Origin: Thermoanaerobacterium thermosulfurigenes
GTDB taxonomy: Bacteria; Bacillota; Thermoanaerobacteria; Thermoanaerobacterales; Thermoanaerobacteraceae
DNA: 64,000 nt
Direction: 5' to 3'
Assembly (NCBI RefSeq): GCF_051201035.1
Contig: NZ_JBPODR010000006.1
Coordinates: 1 to 64,000, forward strand
Every line of letters begins with the position of its first letter. Position 1 is the first letter of the stretch. Below, piece after piece: positions 17,785-26,005 of the stretch. The translations under genes and the position numbers were made by a program. The notes beneath the pieces are model-generated. The model saw only the letters and a program-made list of their open reading frames with translations. It searched no databases and had not been told where the DNA came from.

Positions 17785-18845
17785 AATGATTTCTCCTTCA
17801 GTATATCGTTAAGTTCCTTAATAAATTCATCAAAAAGCTTATCTTCTGATACTTTTTTAATAATCTTTCCCTTTTTAAAAATAAGACCTTCTCCAATTCC
17901 CCCGGCTATTCCTATATCTGCTTCTTTAGCTTCGCCTGGACCGTTGACTGCACATCCCATTACAGCAACTTTTATGTCTTGCTTTATATTTGCCGTTGCT
18001 TTTTCAACTTTTTGAGCCAATTCTATCAGATCAATTTTGGTCCTTCCACATGTTGGGCAGGAAATTATTTCTACGCCTCCTTTTGATAATCCTAAAGATT
18101 TTAATATTTGTTTTCCAACTCTTACTTCCTCAATAGGATTACCCGTCAAAGATACTCTTATTGTATCTCCAATACCCAGATACAGTAGCGTACCAATCCC
18201 GACAGCAGATTTTATAGTTCCTGAAAAAATTGTTCCGGCCTCCGTAATGCCAACATGAAGGGGATAATCTATCTTTTCAGAAATAATCTTATACGACTCA
18301 ATTGTCAACGGTACATTAGTGGTCTTTAAAGATACCACTATATCGTAAAAACCGCATTTTTCTAACAGAGATACACTTTTAAGTGCACTTTCAACAATTC
18401 CATCCGCTGTTACACCACCATATTTATTTAAAATGTCCCTTTCCAATGAACCAGAATTTACACCTACTCTTATGGGAATTCCTGCATCTTTAGCAGCATC
18501 TACTACTGCTTTAAGCTTATCATCTCCACCAATATTGCCTGGATTTATCCTGATTTTATCCGCCCCATGCTTAATAGCTTCTAAAGCTAATCTATAATCA
18601 AAATGTATGTCGGCAACAATAGGGATATCAATTTCTTTTTTTATTTCTTCAATGGCTTTTGCAGCAACAACATCAAGGACAGCTACACGTACAATATCAC
18701 AACCAACACTTTCAAGTTCTTTAATTTGGTGCACGGTTTTTTTTACATCTCTTGTGTCAGTATTAGTCATGGACTGTATTGCAATCGGGTTTTCTCCACC
18801 TATACGTACACTTCCTATTTTTATTTCTTTTGTTTTTTTCCTCAT
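17781..18845 (-). CDS. ispG: 4-hydroxy-3-methylbut-2-enyl diphosphate synthase (flavodoxin type), IspG
   Basis: IspG is a [4Fe-4S] enzyme that converts MEcPP to HMBPP in the MEP isoprenoid pathway. The 354-residue form has the TIM-barrel half (IAIQSMTNTDTRDV, VRVAVLD, GADKIRINPGNIG) and the C-terminal iron-sulfur half with CPTCGRTKIDL and MGCAVNGPGEA, providing the cluster cysteines. I use the ATG at 18845 with AGGTGA upstream; a GTG at 18857 is an alternative. It sits downstream of dxr and rseP, placing two MEP-pathway enzymes, undecaprenyl synthase and CDP-diglyceride synthase in one operon. Confidence 0.96.
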   Translation of the reverse strand: MRKKTKEIKIGSVRIGGENPIAIQSMTNTDTRDVKKTVHQIKELESVGCDIVRVAVLDVVAAKAIEEIKKEIDIPIVADIHFDYRLALEAIKHGADKIRINPGNIGGDDKLKAVVDAAKDAGIPIRVGVNSGSLERDILNKYGGVTADGIVESALKSVSLLEKCGFYDIVVSLKTTNVPLTIESYKIISEKIDYPLHVGITEAGTIFSGTIKSAVGIGTLLYLGIGDTIRVSLTGNPIEEVRVGKQILKSLGLSKGGVEIISCPTCGRTKIDLIELAQKVEKATANIKQDIKVAVMGCAVNGPGEAKEADIGIAGGIGEGLIFKKGKIIKKVSEDKLFDEFIKELNDILKEKSL

Positions 18846-18860
18846 AAAGTTTATCACCTA

Positions 18861-19877
18861 TTATTTTAAAATATTTATCCTAACCAAATCTTTATATGTA
18901 GCAAAAAGTATAAGCGCAATAAGCAACATAAAACCTATATAATGGACAAATCCTTCTTTTTCGGGATCGACAGGTTTTCCTCTAATTTTTTCTATCAGCA
19001 CGAATAGAATCCTACCACCATCTAATGCTGGAAACGGCAGTAAGTTAAACAACCCTAAATTTACGCTTATAAGTGCAGTAAATGCCATTAAATTCAGTAT
19101 GCCAGATTTTGCCTCTGTGCCAATAGCTTGAACTATACCAACTGGCCCCATCAAATCATTTGTTGAAACTTTACCAGTTATTAACATGTAAAGAGATAAA
19201 ATTATCATTTTTGAAAAATAAATAGTTTGTTTTACGCCGCTATCGACAGCTAATACTAAAGACCTTCGATACTGTGGTACTATACCTATCATTGGCTTTG
19301 CAGTGTTTTTGTCAACTATCGGTATAACAGACTTTTTTAAAGTAACATTTCCCCTTTTAATTGTAAAATTTAATTTTACTCCATTGTTTGAATTTATAAT
19401 GTTCTGCAATGTAGTCCAATCATTTATTTTAGTATTGTTTACCATCACTATTTCATCTCCCGGCTTTATACCAGCCTTTTCTGCAGGATAACCACTTATG
19501 GTAGAACTGACAATTGGAACTGGACTTCCAACAAAATAGAAAACCATAATTAAAATTATAAAAGTTAATAATATATTCATCAAAGGACCAGCCGCAAAAA
19601 TGCCAAGCCTTGTGTACCAAGGTTTATTGGTTACAGCTCTTTTATCATTAGACATTTCATCTTCACCTGCTAAAGCACAAAAACCACCAAAAAGCATTAA
19701 TCTAAACGAATATTCTGTTTCACCATGTTTTTTTGAAAATATCTTCGGCCCAAAACCAATAGCAAATTCATTAACTTTTGTGCCAGACAATTTTGCTACT
19801 ATAAAATGTCCAAATTCATGAATCGTAACTAAAATGCCCAATACAATTACACTTATAACAACATAAAAAAATACCAC
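18861..19877 (-). CDS. rseP: RseP/RasP site-2 intramembrane metalloprotease
   Basis: This zinc protease cleaves transmembrane segments, such as anti-sigma factors and leftover signal peptides. The HEFGH zinc motif lies in the first membrane helix (His20, Glu21, His24), the third ligand motif is in NLLPFPALDGGRILF, and a PDZ domain spans about residues 115-195 (GYPAEKAGIKPGDEIVMVN). Four membrane segments can be seen, including the C-terminal GFMLLIALILFATY. The 338-residue length is that of one-PDZ Firmicutes RasP. It starts with GTG after GAGGTGA, and follows dxr by 7 bases, as in Bacillus (dxr-rasP). Confidence 0.95.
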   Translation of the reverse strand: MVFFYVVISVIVLGILVTIHEFGHFIVAKLSGTKVNEFAIGFGPKIFSKKHGETEYSFRLMLFGGFCALAGEDEMSNDKRAVTNKPWYTRLGIFAAGPLMNILLTFIILIMVFYFVGSPVPIVSSTISGYPAEKAGIKPGDEIVMVNNTKINDWTTLQNIINSNNGVKLNFTIKRGNVTLKKSVIPIVDKNTAKPMIGIVPQYRRSLVLAVDSGVKQTIYFSKMIILSLYMLITGKVSTNDLMGPVGIVQAIGTEAKSGILNLMAFTALISVNLGLFNLLPFPALDGGRILFVLIEKIRGKPVDPEKEGFVHYIGFMLLIALILFATYKDLVRINILK

Positions 19878-19884
19878 TTACCTA

Positions 19885-21033
19885 TCACCTCATATATTCA
19901 CGCTTAATTTTTTCCCTTATTTCTTTATCTACTTCTATTATATCATTTAATTCAGGATTAATGATGTTTTTATGATTATTCATATATTTTTCTATTATAT
20001 AAGGAATATCATTAAACGAAATTACTCTTTCTAAAAACAATTGAACTGCTACTTCATCTGCTGTATTTAAAACTGTTGTCATTGTTCCGCCTTCTTCCAA
20101 TGCATCATATGCCAGTTGGAGGCATCTAAAAGTATTAACATCTGGTTTTTCAAATGATAGACTTCCAATCTTGGCAATATCTAAATATCGTACACCTTCC
20201 ACGTATACCCTGTTGGGGAAATTTAAAGCGTACTGTATCGGTATCCTCATATCGGCAGTAGCCATTTCTGCAATAATGCTTCCATCAATAAACTCTACCA
20301 TTGAATGGATTATGCTTTCTTTATGCACAACAACTTCTATTTTTTCTAATGGCACATCAAAAAGCCATTTAGCTTCTATTACCTCAAACCCTTTATTCAT
20401 AAGTGTGGCAGAATCGATTGTTATTTTTTTGCCCATCTTCCAATTAGGATGATTTAAAGCTTCTTCAACTGTCACGGATTTTAAATCGCTTAATGTTTTT
20501 CCTCTAAAGGGTCCTCCAGATGCAGTTATAATCAATTTATTTACAAATTCTTTTTTTCCAGATTGAATACATTGGTAAATCGCATTGTGTTCACTGTCAA
20601 CAGGAAATATATTTATGTTTTTTTCAATTGCCAGTTTCTTAATTATGTGCCCACCAGTGACTAAACATTCTTTATTAGCAAGTGCAATGTTATGCCCTGT
20701 TTCAATCGCCTTTATAGTAGGAATAAGCGCTGCTATGCCTTCAATGGCCACAACAACAGTCTGAACATTTGAAAGAGAAGCTACCTCGTTTATTCCATCA
20801 TCACCAGAGAGAATCACTGTATTAGTGTCCACAATTTCTTTTAACTTTTTTGCAGACGATTCATCCTTAACAGCAACAAATTGCGGTTTAAATTCATCAA
20901 TTTGTTGCTTTATAAGATCAATATTATTATAACATGTAAGTCCTATAACACGAAATTCTTTTGATTTCCTTACCACATCAAGTGTTTGAGTTCCAATCGA
21001 ACCTGTAGAACCTAAAACGACAATATTTTTCAT
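19885..21033 (-). CDS. dxr: 1-deoxy-D-xylulose-5-phosphate reductoisomerase
   Basis: DXR (IspC) converts DXP to MEP using NADPH and a divalent metal, the first committed step of the MEP pathway. The 382-residue protein has the NADPH motif GSTGSIGTQTLDV at residues 8-20, the NKECLVTGGHII motif, the metal site VDSEHNAIYQC, the flexible loop with HPNWKMGKKITIDSATLMNKG, and a C-terminal helical domain. The ATG follows GAAAGGAGC. It lies between cdsA and rseP, the standard order. Confidence 0.97.
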   Translation of the reverse strand: MKNIVVLGSTGSIGTQTLDVVRKSKEFRVIGLTCYNNIDLIKQQIDEFKPQFVAVKDESSAKKLKEIVDTNTVILSGDDGINEVASLSNVQTVVVAIEGIAALIPTIKAIETGHNIALANKECLVTGGHIIKKLAIEKNINIFPVDSEHNAIYQCIQSGKKEFVNKLIITASGGPFRGKTLSDLKSVTVEEALNHPNWKMGKKITIDSATLMNKGFEVIEAKWLFDVPLEKIEVVVHKESIIHSMVEFIDGSIIAEMATADMRIPIQYALNFPNRVYVEGVRYLDIAKIGSLSFEKPDVNTFRCLQLAYDALEEGGTMTTVLNTADEVAVQLFLERVISFNDIPYIIEKYMNNHKNIINPELNDIIEVDKEIREKIKREYMR

Positions 21034-21045
21034 GTTTAGCTCCTT

Positions 21046-21828
21046 TCATCTGTTTAAATACGTGAAAAATATGTAAATACAAGGAGATACGAAAAGAATA
21101 CTATCAAATCTATCCAATATCCCGCCATGCCCAGGAATAATTTTGCTAAAATCTTTCGTGTTGCAATTTCGTTTTATAAACGACGCAAAAAGATCACCTA
21201 TTTGAGCTACTATGCTGCCTATAACGCTTAAAAAGATGATATAATAATAATTTATTTCTAGCTTTCCTCTAAATAAATATGTAAACAAAAGGCACCCTAA
21301 CAACGAACCTATTACTCCACCAACCGAACCTTCAAAAGTCTTGTTAGGACTAATTGATGGACATAATTTATTTTTACCGATGCGTTTACCTATGAAATAT
21401 GCAAAAGTATCTGTCAGCCAAGAAATGATAAATATAAGCCATACAAGCAAGTAACCGTCTTTAATATCCCTTATTTTCCCTATGTACGAGAAAAAAATGA
21501 CATATATGATTCCCATAATTGTTATGGAAGTATCTTTCAAATTATATCTATGAAGTACAACTGGGATAGAAAATATTACTACAGACAAAATCACAAAAAG
21601 ATCTATAGAATCATAGGTATAGCCAAAAATATAAAAAAATAAAACAGCCACATAGCCCATAAAATTTATAGGCTTTATTTCTGTATTTTTAAACACCGCG
21701 TAAAACTCGTACAATCCAATAAGACTGATAGCTACTAAAAAAAGCCTAAGATACCAGCCCCCCATGATTAATGCCGCAAAAACCAAAGGAAGCCCTATTA
21801 CCGCACTAAATATCCTTTTTTTTAACAT
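21046..21828 (-). CDS. cdsA: Phosphatidate cytidylyltransferase (CDP-diglyceride synthase)
   Basis: CdsA makes CDP-diacylglycerol from phosphatidic acid and CTP, the branch point for phospholipids. The 260-residue protein is almost all membrane helices (seven or eight), and near the C-terminus carries the signature SFIKRNCNTKDFSKIIPGHGG followed by ILDRFDS. An earlier conserved segment DTFAYFIGKRIGKNKL is also present. It follows uppS by 17 bases and precedes dxr by 12, as in nearly all Firmicutes. Confidence 0.96.
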   Translation of the reverse strand: MLKKRIFSAVIGLPLVFAALIMGGWYLRLFLVAISLIGLYEFYAVFKNTEIKPINFMGYVAVLFFYIFGYTYDSIDLFVILSVVIFSIPVVLHRYNLKDTSITIMGIIYVIFFSYIGKIRDIKDGYLLVWLIFIISWLTDTFAYFIGKRIGKNKLCPSISPNKTFEGSVGGVIGSLLGCLLFTYLFRGKLEINYYYIIFLSVIGSIVAQIGDLFASFIKRNCNTKDFSKIIPGHGGILDRFDSILFVSPCIYIFFTYLNR

Positions 21829-21845
21829 AGATTCAACTCCTTAAT

Positions 21846-22607
21846 TCATATGCCACCAAAACGTCTATTTCGCTTTTGGTAATCAAATATAGCCTGTAAA
21901 AGGTGCTTTTTTTCAAAATCTGGCCATAAGACATCAGAAAACCATAATTCGGAGTATGCAGACTGCCAAAGCATAAAATTGCTAATTCGCAATTCTCCGC
22001 TTGGTCTTATAATCAAATCAGGGTCTGGTTGTCCTGATGTATATAAATTATCAGCAATAACATTTTCATCAATGTCATTTAAATCAATTTTGCCGCTCAA
22101 TAAAGAACTGCCTATCATTTTAAATGCTCTAACTATTTCACTTCTACCACCATAATTTAAGGCAATATTTAAAGTAAGACCAGTATTGTTTTTAGTTATT
22201 TCCTCGGACTCTTTTATCTTGATTCTACATTTTTCAGGTATCATTGATAAATCGCCAATAAAGTTTAATTTCACATTGTTTTCATTCAATTCATTTACTT
22301 CGCGACCTAAATACTCTATAAGTAAGTCCATCAATCCATTAACTTCATCTACAGGCCTTTTCCAATTTTCTGTCGAAAATGCGTATAAAGTCAGATACTT
22401 AATTCCGATTTCAGATGATGCTTTAACAATTCGCCTTACAGCTTCCATACCAGCCCTATGTCCAAGTGTTCTTATGAAACCTCTCTTTTTCGCCCATCTA
22501 CCATTTCCATCCATTATTATTGCCACATGCTTTGGAACATTGTTTTTATCAAGTTTTTTCTCTATCTCCTCATCAAAATTTTTTTGTCGTTTTTTGATAA
22601 ACCCCAT
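21846..22607 (-). CDS. uppS: Undecaprenyl diphosphate synthase (isoprenyl transferase)
   Basis: UppS adds isopentenyl units in cis to farnesyl diphosphate to make the C55 carrier for peptidoglycan and teichoic acid. The family signature IIMDGNGRWAKKRG holds the catalytic Asp33, followed by GHRAGMEAVRRIV, LTLYAFSTENWKRP, and the C-terminal DPDLIIRPSGELRISNFMLWQ. The 253-residue length is normal. The N-terminal 20 residues are Lys/Glu-rich. The ATG follows AAGGAGG. A 48-base gap with a hairpin separates it from the small PASTA-like gene upstream. Confidence 0.97.
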   Translation of the reverse strand: MGFIKKRQKNFDEEIEKKLDKNNVPKHVAIIMDGNGRWAKKRGFIRTLGHRAGMEAVRRIVKASSEIGIKYLTLYAFSTENWKRPVDEVNGLMDLLIEYLGREVNELNENNVKLNFIGDLSMIPEKCRIKIKESEEITKNNTGLTLNIALNYGGRSEIVRAFKMIGSSLLSGKIDLNDIDENVIADNLYTSGQPDPDLIIRPSGELRISNFMLWQSAYSELWFSDVLWPDFEKKHLLQAIFDYQKRNRRFGGI

Positions 22608-22635
22608 TAAATTTCCTCCTTATAATATGGGCAAT

Positions 22636-22655
22636 ACCCCCTCATGTGAGGGGGT
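22636..22655 (-). other. Hairpin at the end of the small PASTA-like gene
   Basis: A perfect 9-bp inverted repeat, ACCCCCTCA/TGAGGGGGT, overlaps the stop codon of the small gene by one base. No T run follows on the minus strand, so it is unlikely to be an efficient intrinsic terminator. It could stabilise the upstream mRNA after processing or slow the polymerase before uppS. Confidence 0.5.
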
Positions 22656-22831
22656 TAAAATTCAGCTACTATAACTGATAATATACCATCTTCAAACATC
22701 GTTTTTAAGACGCGTCTCTGATATCCTCTATATTTTTTAGTAGGCTTGGTAAATATTATATTGTATTGAACATTATTTTTTTCTAAAATCTTCTTAGCCG
22801 CTTCAATATCGTATCCAATAATATCGATCAA
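22655..22831 (-). CDS. Small PASTA-like protein, function unknown
   Basis: This 58-codon gene starts with a TTG whose last two bases belong to the frr stop codon (TTGA overlap), after AAGGAG 11 bases upstream and GGAG nearer. The predicted protein begins DIIGYDIEAAKKILEKN and ends DGILSVIVAEF, which resembles the start and final strand of a PASTA domain with a shortened middle containing YRGYQRRVL. There is no signal peptide or membrane segment, so it should be cytoplasmic, which is odd for PASTA domains that usually sense cell-wall fragments outside. It lies between frr and uppS. The reading frame is direct; the domain link is my own judgement. Confidence 0.65.
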   Translation of the reverse strand: MIDIIGYDIEAAKKILEKNNVQYNIIFTKPTKKYRGYQRRVLKTMFEDGILSVIVAEF

Positions 22832-23382
22832 ATCTCCATTATCTCCTTTTCCTTCTGCTCCAAAATTTTGTCTATTTCCTTAATATACTTATCCGTAAGT
22901 TTTTGTACATTTTCTTCGCTTTTTAATTTTTCATCTTCCGAAATCTCACCATTTTTATCCATCTTTTTAATAGCATCATTGGCATCTCTTCTAATCTGCC
23001 TCACTGCGACCTTAGCTTCTTCACCTTTTTTATGAACTAATTTAACAAGCTCTTTCCTTCTCTCTTCTGTCAAATCAGGAAAAACTAATCTGATTATTTT
23101 GCCATCAGAAGTAGGATTAATGTTTAAATCTGATTTTTGAATTGCTTTTTCAATTTCAGATATTTTGGATGTGTCCCACGGTTGAATAATTATAATCTTT
23201 GGTTCTGGTGCCGTAATTGTTGCTAACTTATTTATTGGAGTCATGGTACCATAGTAGTCAATTGATATTCTGTCTAAAAGTGCAGGATTAGCCCTGCCAG
23301 CCCTTATAGACATCAATTCATTTTTTAAAACTGCAATTGACTTTTTCATTTTTTCTTCAGTGCTTTTTAACAAATCATCCAT
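22828..23382 (-). CDS. frr: Ribosome recycling factor
   Basis: RRF splits post-termination ribosomes together with EF-G. The 184-residue protein has the expected three-helix bundle pattern with the conserved MSIRAGRANPALLDRI and YYGTMTPINKLATIT near the N-terminus, and LTEERRKELVKLVHKKGEEAKVAVRQIRRDAN in the middle, in which RR is the rRNA-contacting pair. It starts 2 bases after the pyrH stop codon. Its TGA stop is part of the TTGA that starts the next small gene, so the two are translationally coupled. Confidence 0.97.
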   Translation of the reverse strand: MDDLLKSTEEKMKKSIAVLKNELMSIRAGRANPALLDRISIDYYGTMTPINKLATITAPEPKIIIIQPWDTSKISEIEKAIQKSDLNINPTSDGKIIRLVFPDLTEERRKELVKLVHKKGEEAKVAVRQIRRDANDAIKKMDKNGEISEDEKLKSEENVQKLTDKYIKEIDKILEQKEKEIMEI

Positions 23383-23384
23383 CG

Positions 23385-24095
23385 CTATCCCTCCTTGACA
23401 ATCGTTCCTATTTTTTGGCCCATTATCACATTCTTAATGTTTCCTGGTACAGTTAAATTAAACACGATAATTGGAATATTATTGTCCATACATAGAGAAG
23501 TTGCTGTAGAGTCCATCACCCCAAGTCCTCTGTTAAGCACATCAAGATATGTCAACTTATCAAACTTGGTAGCATCTTTATGTTTAACAGGGTCCTTATC
23601 GTAGACTCCATCTACTTTCTTAGCAAGAAGAATCACTTCCGCATCTATCTCAGCAGCTCTTAAAGATGCTGTCGTATCGGTAGAGAAGAAAGGATTACCA
23701 GTGCCAGCTGCAAAAATCACAACCCTTCCTTTTTCAAGATGCCTTATTGCCCTCCGTCGAATATACGGTTCAGCAATCTGCCTCATCTCAATGGCAGTTT
23801 GAACCCTCGTTTCTACGCCTCTTCGCTCTAGAGCATCTTGCAAAGCAAGAGAATTAATGACTGTAGCAAGCATTCCCATATGATCAGCGGTAGTCCTATC
23901 CATTCCTACTCCTTCTCTACCCCTCCATATATTACCACCTCCAATTACAACGCCTATTTGAACGCCCATTTCTTTTACTTCTTTTATTTGATCAGCAATT
24001 AAATTTACAGTTTCAAAATCGATACCGTAACCTGTGCTGCCAGACAAAGCTTCTCCTGAAATTTTTAATATTATTCGTTTGTATTTCACAGACAT
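23385..24095 (-). CDS. pyrH: UMP kinase
   Basis: PyrH phosphorylates UMP to UDP in pyrimidine nucleotide synthesis. The 236-residue amino-acid-kinase fold is clear: LKISGEALSG at the N-terminus, VVIGGGNIWRG, the UMP-binding DRTTADHMGMLATVINSLAL, and the ATP-region GTGNPFFSTDTTASLRAAE. It is preceded by ATGAGGTG and separated from tsf by a terminator, so it probably begins a new transcript, although rpsB-tsf read-through is possible. Order tsf-pyrH-frr is near universal in bacteria. Confidence 0.97.
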   Translation of the reverse strand: MSVKYKRIILKISGEALSGSTGYGIDFETVNLIADQIKEVKEMGVQIGVVIGGGNIWRGREGVGMDRTTADHMGMLATVINSLALQDALERRGVETRVQTAIEMRQIAEPYIRRRAIRHLEKGRVVIFAAGTGNPFFSTDTTASLRAAEIDAEVILLAKKVDGVYDKDPVKHKDATKFDKLTYLDVLNRGLGVMDSTATSLCMDNNIPIIVFNLTVPGNIKNVIMGQKIGTIVKEG

Positions 24096-24153
24096 TAAAA
24101 CACCTCATTTTATTATTCTATAAAAATATTAAAAATCCTTCATGAAAACTATT

Positions 24154-24182
24154 AAAAATAGGACACAACCGTGTCCTATTTT
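24154..24182 (-). terminator. Intrinsic terminator after tsf
   Basis: A perfect 12-bp stem, AAAATAGGACAC with GTGTCCTATTTT around a GGTT loop, is flanked by A and T runs on both sides. It begins 17 bases after the tsf stop codon. It is the clearest terminator between rpsB-tsf and pyrH. Confidence 0.9.
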
Positions 24183-24198
24183 GGTTGCCTATTTAATT

Positions 24199-24816
24199 TT
24201 ATTCTTCTTCTTGAGAATTTTCAATACCTTCTCCTCTTTCAAATCTCACAAATCTTCTTATTATTATATTTTCACCAAGTTTAGCAATCAATTCATTTAA
24301 TAAGTCTTTTATCGTCTTGCTATCATCTCTTATATACAATTGTTCTAATAGGCAATTTTCTTTATAGAATTTTTCGAGTCTTCCTTCAATTATTCTGTCA
24401 ATCACTTGAGCTGGTTTACCTTCATTTAATGATTGTGCCTTTAAAATTTCCCTTTCTTTTTCAATAACTTCTTGTGGTACATCTTCTCTTTTTATGTACT
24501 GCGGATTTGCTGCAGCGATTTGCATGCATATTTCTTTTACAAAAGTTTTAAAATCATCTGTATTGGCGACAAAATCTGTTTCACAATTTACTTCAACAAG
24601 AACACCAATTCTGCCACCACCATGAATGTACGATTCTACTAATCCTTCATTTGCAACTCTGCCAGCCTTTTTAGCAGCGGCTGCTAATCCTCTTTCTCTT
24701 AATATATCAATTGCTTTTTCAATATCACCATTAGAATCAGTAAGCGCTCTTTTGCAATCCATCATGCCTGCCCCAGTACGCTCTCTAAGTTCTTTAACTT
24801 GTTGTGCAGAAATCAT
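24199..24816 (-). CDS. tsf: Elongation factor Ts (short form)
   Basis: EF-Ts exchanges nucleotide on EF-Tu. The 205-residue product begins with the UBA-like domain (VKELRERTGAGMMDCKRAL), followed by the conserved EVNCETDFVANTDDFK and a single core domain, ending with a Glu-rich tail. This is the short form, seen in Thermus and many thermophilic Clostridia, about 90 residues shorter than the Escherichia protein. It follows rpsB across a 62-base gap with a hairpin and is followed by a strong terminator. Confidence 0.96.
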   Translation of the reverse strand: MISAQQVKELRERTGAGMMDCKRALTDSNGDIEKAIDILRERGLAAAAKKAGRVANEGLVESYIHGGGRIGVLVEVNCETDFVANTDDFKTFVKEICMQIAAANPQYIKREDVPQEVIEKEREILKAQSLNEGKPAQVIDRIIEGRLEKFYKENCLLEQLYIRDDSKTIKDLLNELIAKLGENIIIRRFVRFERGEGIENSQEEE

Positions 24817-24845
24817 ATAATCTTACCTCCATCCTAATATAATTT

Positions 24846-24872
24846 ATGGTAAGGATGAAAATTCCTTACCAT
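24846..24872 (-). other. Hairpin between rpsB and tsf
   Basis: ATGGTAAGGA pairs with TCCTTACCAT over 10 bp around a 7-base loop. The bases that follow (AAATTAT) are not a T tract, so I regard it as a processing, stabilising or weak attenuating structure that would set the S2:EF-Ts ratio. Confidence 0.6.
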
Positions 24873-24878
24873 TCAAAA

Positions 24879-25586
24879 TTACTCTTCAACCGCAGTTAAT
24901 TGTTCACCCTGTTTAGCCTCAATTACAGCATCAGCTATTTTTGAAGCTATTAATTTTACCGCACGAATCGCATCATCGTTGCCCGGTATAGGATAATCTA
25001 CTTCTTCAGGATCACAATTTGTATCAACAATTGCAACGATAGGAATATCGAGATTTTTAGCTTCAGCGATGGCAATTGCTTCTTTCTTAGGATCAACCAC
25101 AAAAAGTACCGATGGAAGACTATTCATGTTTTCTATTCCACCTAAATACTTTTGAAGTTTTTCCTTTTCTTTTCTAAGCTTTATAACCTCTTTTTTGGGT
25201 AAAACTTCAAATGTGCCATCCTCTTCCATCTTCTTTAACTCTTTAAGTCTTTCAACCCTGCTTCTAATTGTCTTGTAATTTGTCAACATTCCGCCAAGCC
25301 ATCTTTGATTTACATAGTACATTCCGCATCTTTCTGCTTCTTCTTTAACAGAATCCTGGGCTTGTTTCTTTGTACCTACAAATAAGACAGTACCATCATT
25401 CGAAACAACCTCTTTTATAAAATCGTATGCTTCCTCTATCTTTTTTACCGTTTTTTGAAGATCTATAATATATATTCCATTTCTCTCGGTAAAAATATAA
25501 GGAGCCATCTTAGGATTCCATCTTCTTGTTTGATGACCGAAATGTACACCTGCTTCTAATAATTGTTTCATTGATATAACTGACAT
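24879..25586 (-). CDS. rpsB: 30S ribosomal protein S2
   Basis: S2 is a late-joining protein of the 30S platform side. The 235-residue sequence is typical: ISMKQLLEAGVHFGHQTRRWNPKM at the N-terminus, RNGIYIIDLQKTV, the helical hairpin insert with RVERLKELKKME, and the C-terminal VAIVDTNCDPEEVDYPIPGNDDA. The ATG follows CAGGAGGTGAGA. The gene has its own strong promoter and a structured leader of about 90 bases, and lies just downstream of the flagellar/chemotaxis operon, exactly as in Bacillus. Confidence 0.98.
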   Translation of the reverse strand: MSVISMKQLLEAGVHFGHQTRRWNPKMAPYIFTERNGIYIIDLQKTVKKIEEAYDFIKEVVSNDGTVLFVGTKKQAQDSVKEEAERCGMYYVNQRWLGGMLTNYKTIRSRVERLKELKKMEEDGTFEVLPKKEVIKLRKEKEKLQKYLGGIENMNSLPSVLFVVDPKKEAIAIAEAKNLDIPIVAIVDTNCDPEEVDYPIPGNDDAIRAVKLIASKIADAVIEAKQGEQLTAVEE

Positions 25587-25611
25587 ATTCTCACCTCCTG
25601 GTTATTCCTCC

Positions 25612-25666
25612 GTTCAAGTCATCTCACAAAACAACCATTATGGCACCAGTTTTATGATCTTTGAAC
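25612..25666 (-). promoter_or_regulatory. Structured leader of rpsB
   Basis: On the minus strand GTTCAA pairs with TTGAAC at the base, CATAAAAC pairs with GTTTTGTG over 8 bp (one T-G), and CCAT pairs with ATGG at the tip, forming a nested stem with two internal loops that ends 5 bases before the GGAGG region. S2 autoregulation through rpsB leaders is known in other bacteria; that it occurs through this fold is inference. Confidence 0.55.
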
Positions 25667-25684
25667 GTGTGTTATCCACTGATT

Positions 25685-25713
25685 AATATATTATATTATG
25701 ATATTTTTGTCAA
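25685..25713 (-). promoter_or_regulatory. Predicted sigma-A promoter of rpsB-tsf
   Basis: A perfect TTGACA (25708-25713) and TATATT (25685-25690) are spaced by 17 bases on the minus strand, just after the stop codon of the last gene of the flagellar operon. Transcription would start near 25678. Confidence 0.8.
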
Positions 25714-25720
25714 TACGATT

Positions 25721-25993
25721 TTAAATTTTTATATCCACATGCCCTAATAAAAATTTTTTTCTTTCTTTTTGAGATGATTTCCCTTCCATTCTATTTTTAT
25801 CTTTCTTAGTTGACAATTTATTTGATTCGTTGATTTTGTTTGTCCTGCTTTTTTTTATCTCATTTTCATTATTTATCATCTCCATGAATTGACCAACAAA
25901 TACATCTGGTCTTTGAATTTCAATCTGTTTTATATTACTTACATCCACCATTTTAGGAATTGCTACCTGTAAATCTATCGGATTTACCGACAT
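25721..25993 (-). CDS. Small conserved charged protein at the end of the flagellar operon, function unknown
   Basis: The 90-residue protein has a short hydrophobic-polar start (PIDLQVAIPKMVDVSNIKQI), a Lys/Asn/Ser-rich low-complexity middle (about 45-80), and a short conserved-looking tail DIKI. It has no membrane segment or signal. From memory, clostridial flagellar operons often carry such a protein after the fapA-like gene, with the IPK and terminal DIKI-type motifs conserved, but no function is known. It occupies the place of swrB in Bacillus, though there is no similarity. I use the ATG at 25993, since the ATG two codons earlier touches the GGGGGA ribosome binding site. Confidence 0.7.
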   Translation of the reverse strand: MSVNPIDLQVAIPKMVDVSNIKQIEIQRPDVFVGQFMEMINNENEIKKSRTNKINESNKLSTKKDKNRMEGKSSQKERKKFLLGHVDIKI

Positions 25994-26005
25994 ATACATT
26001 CCCCC

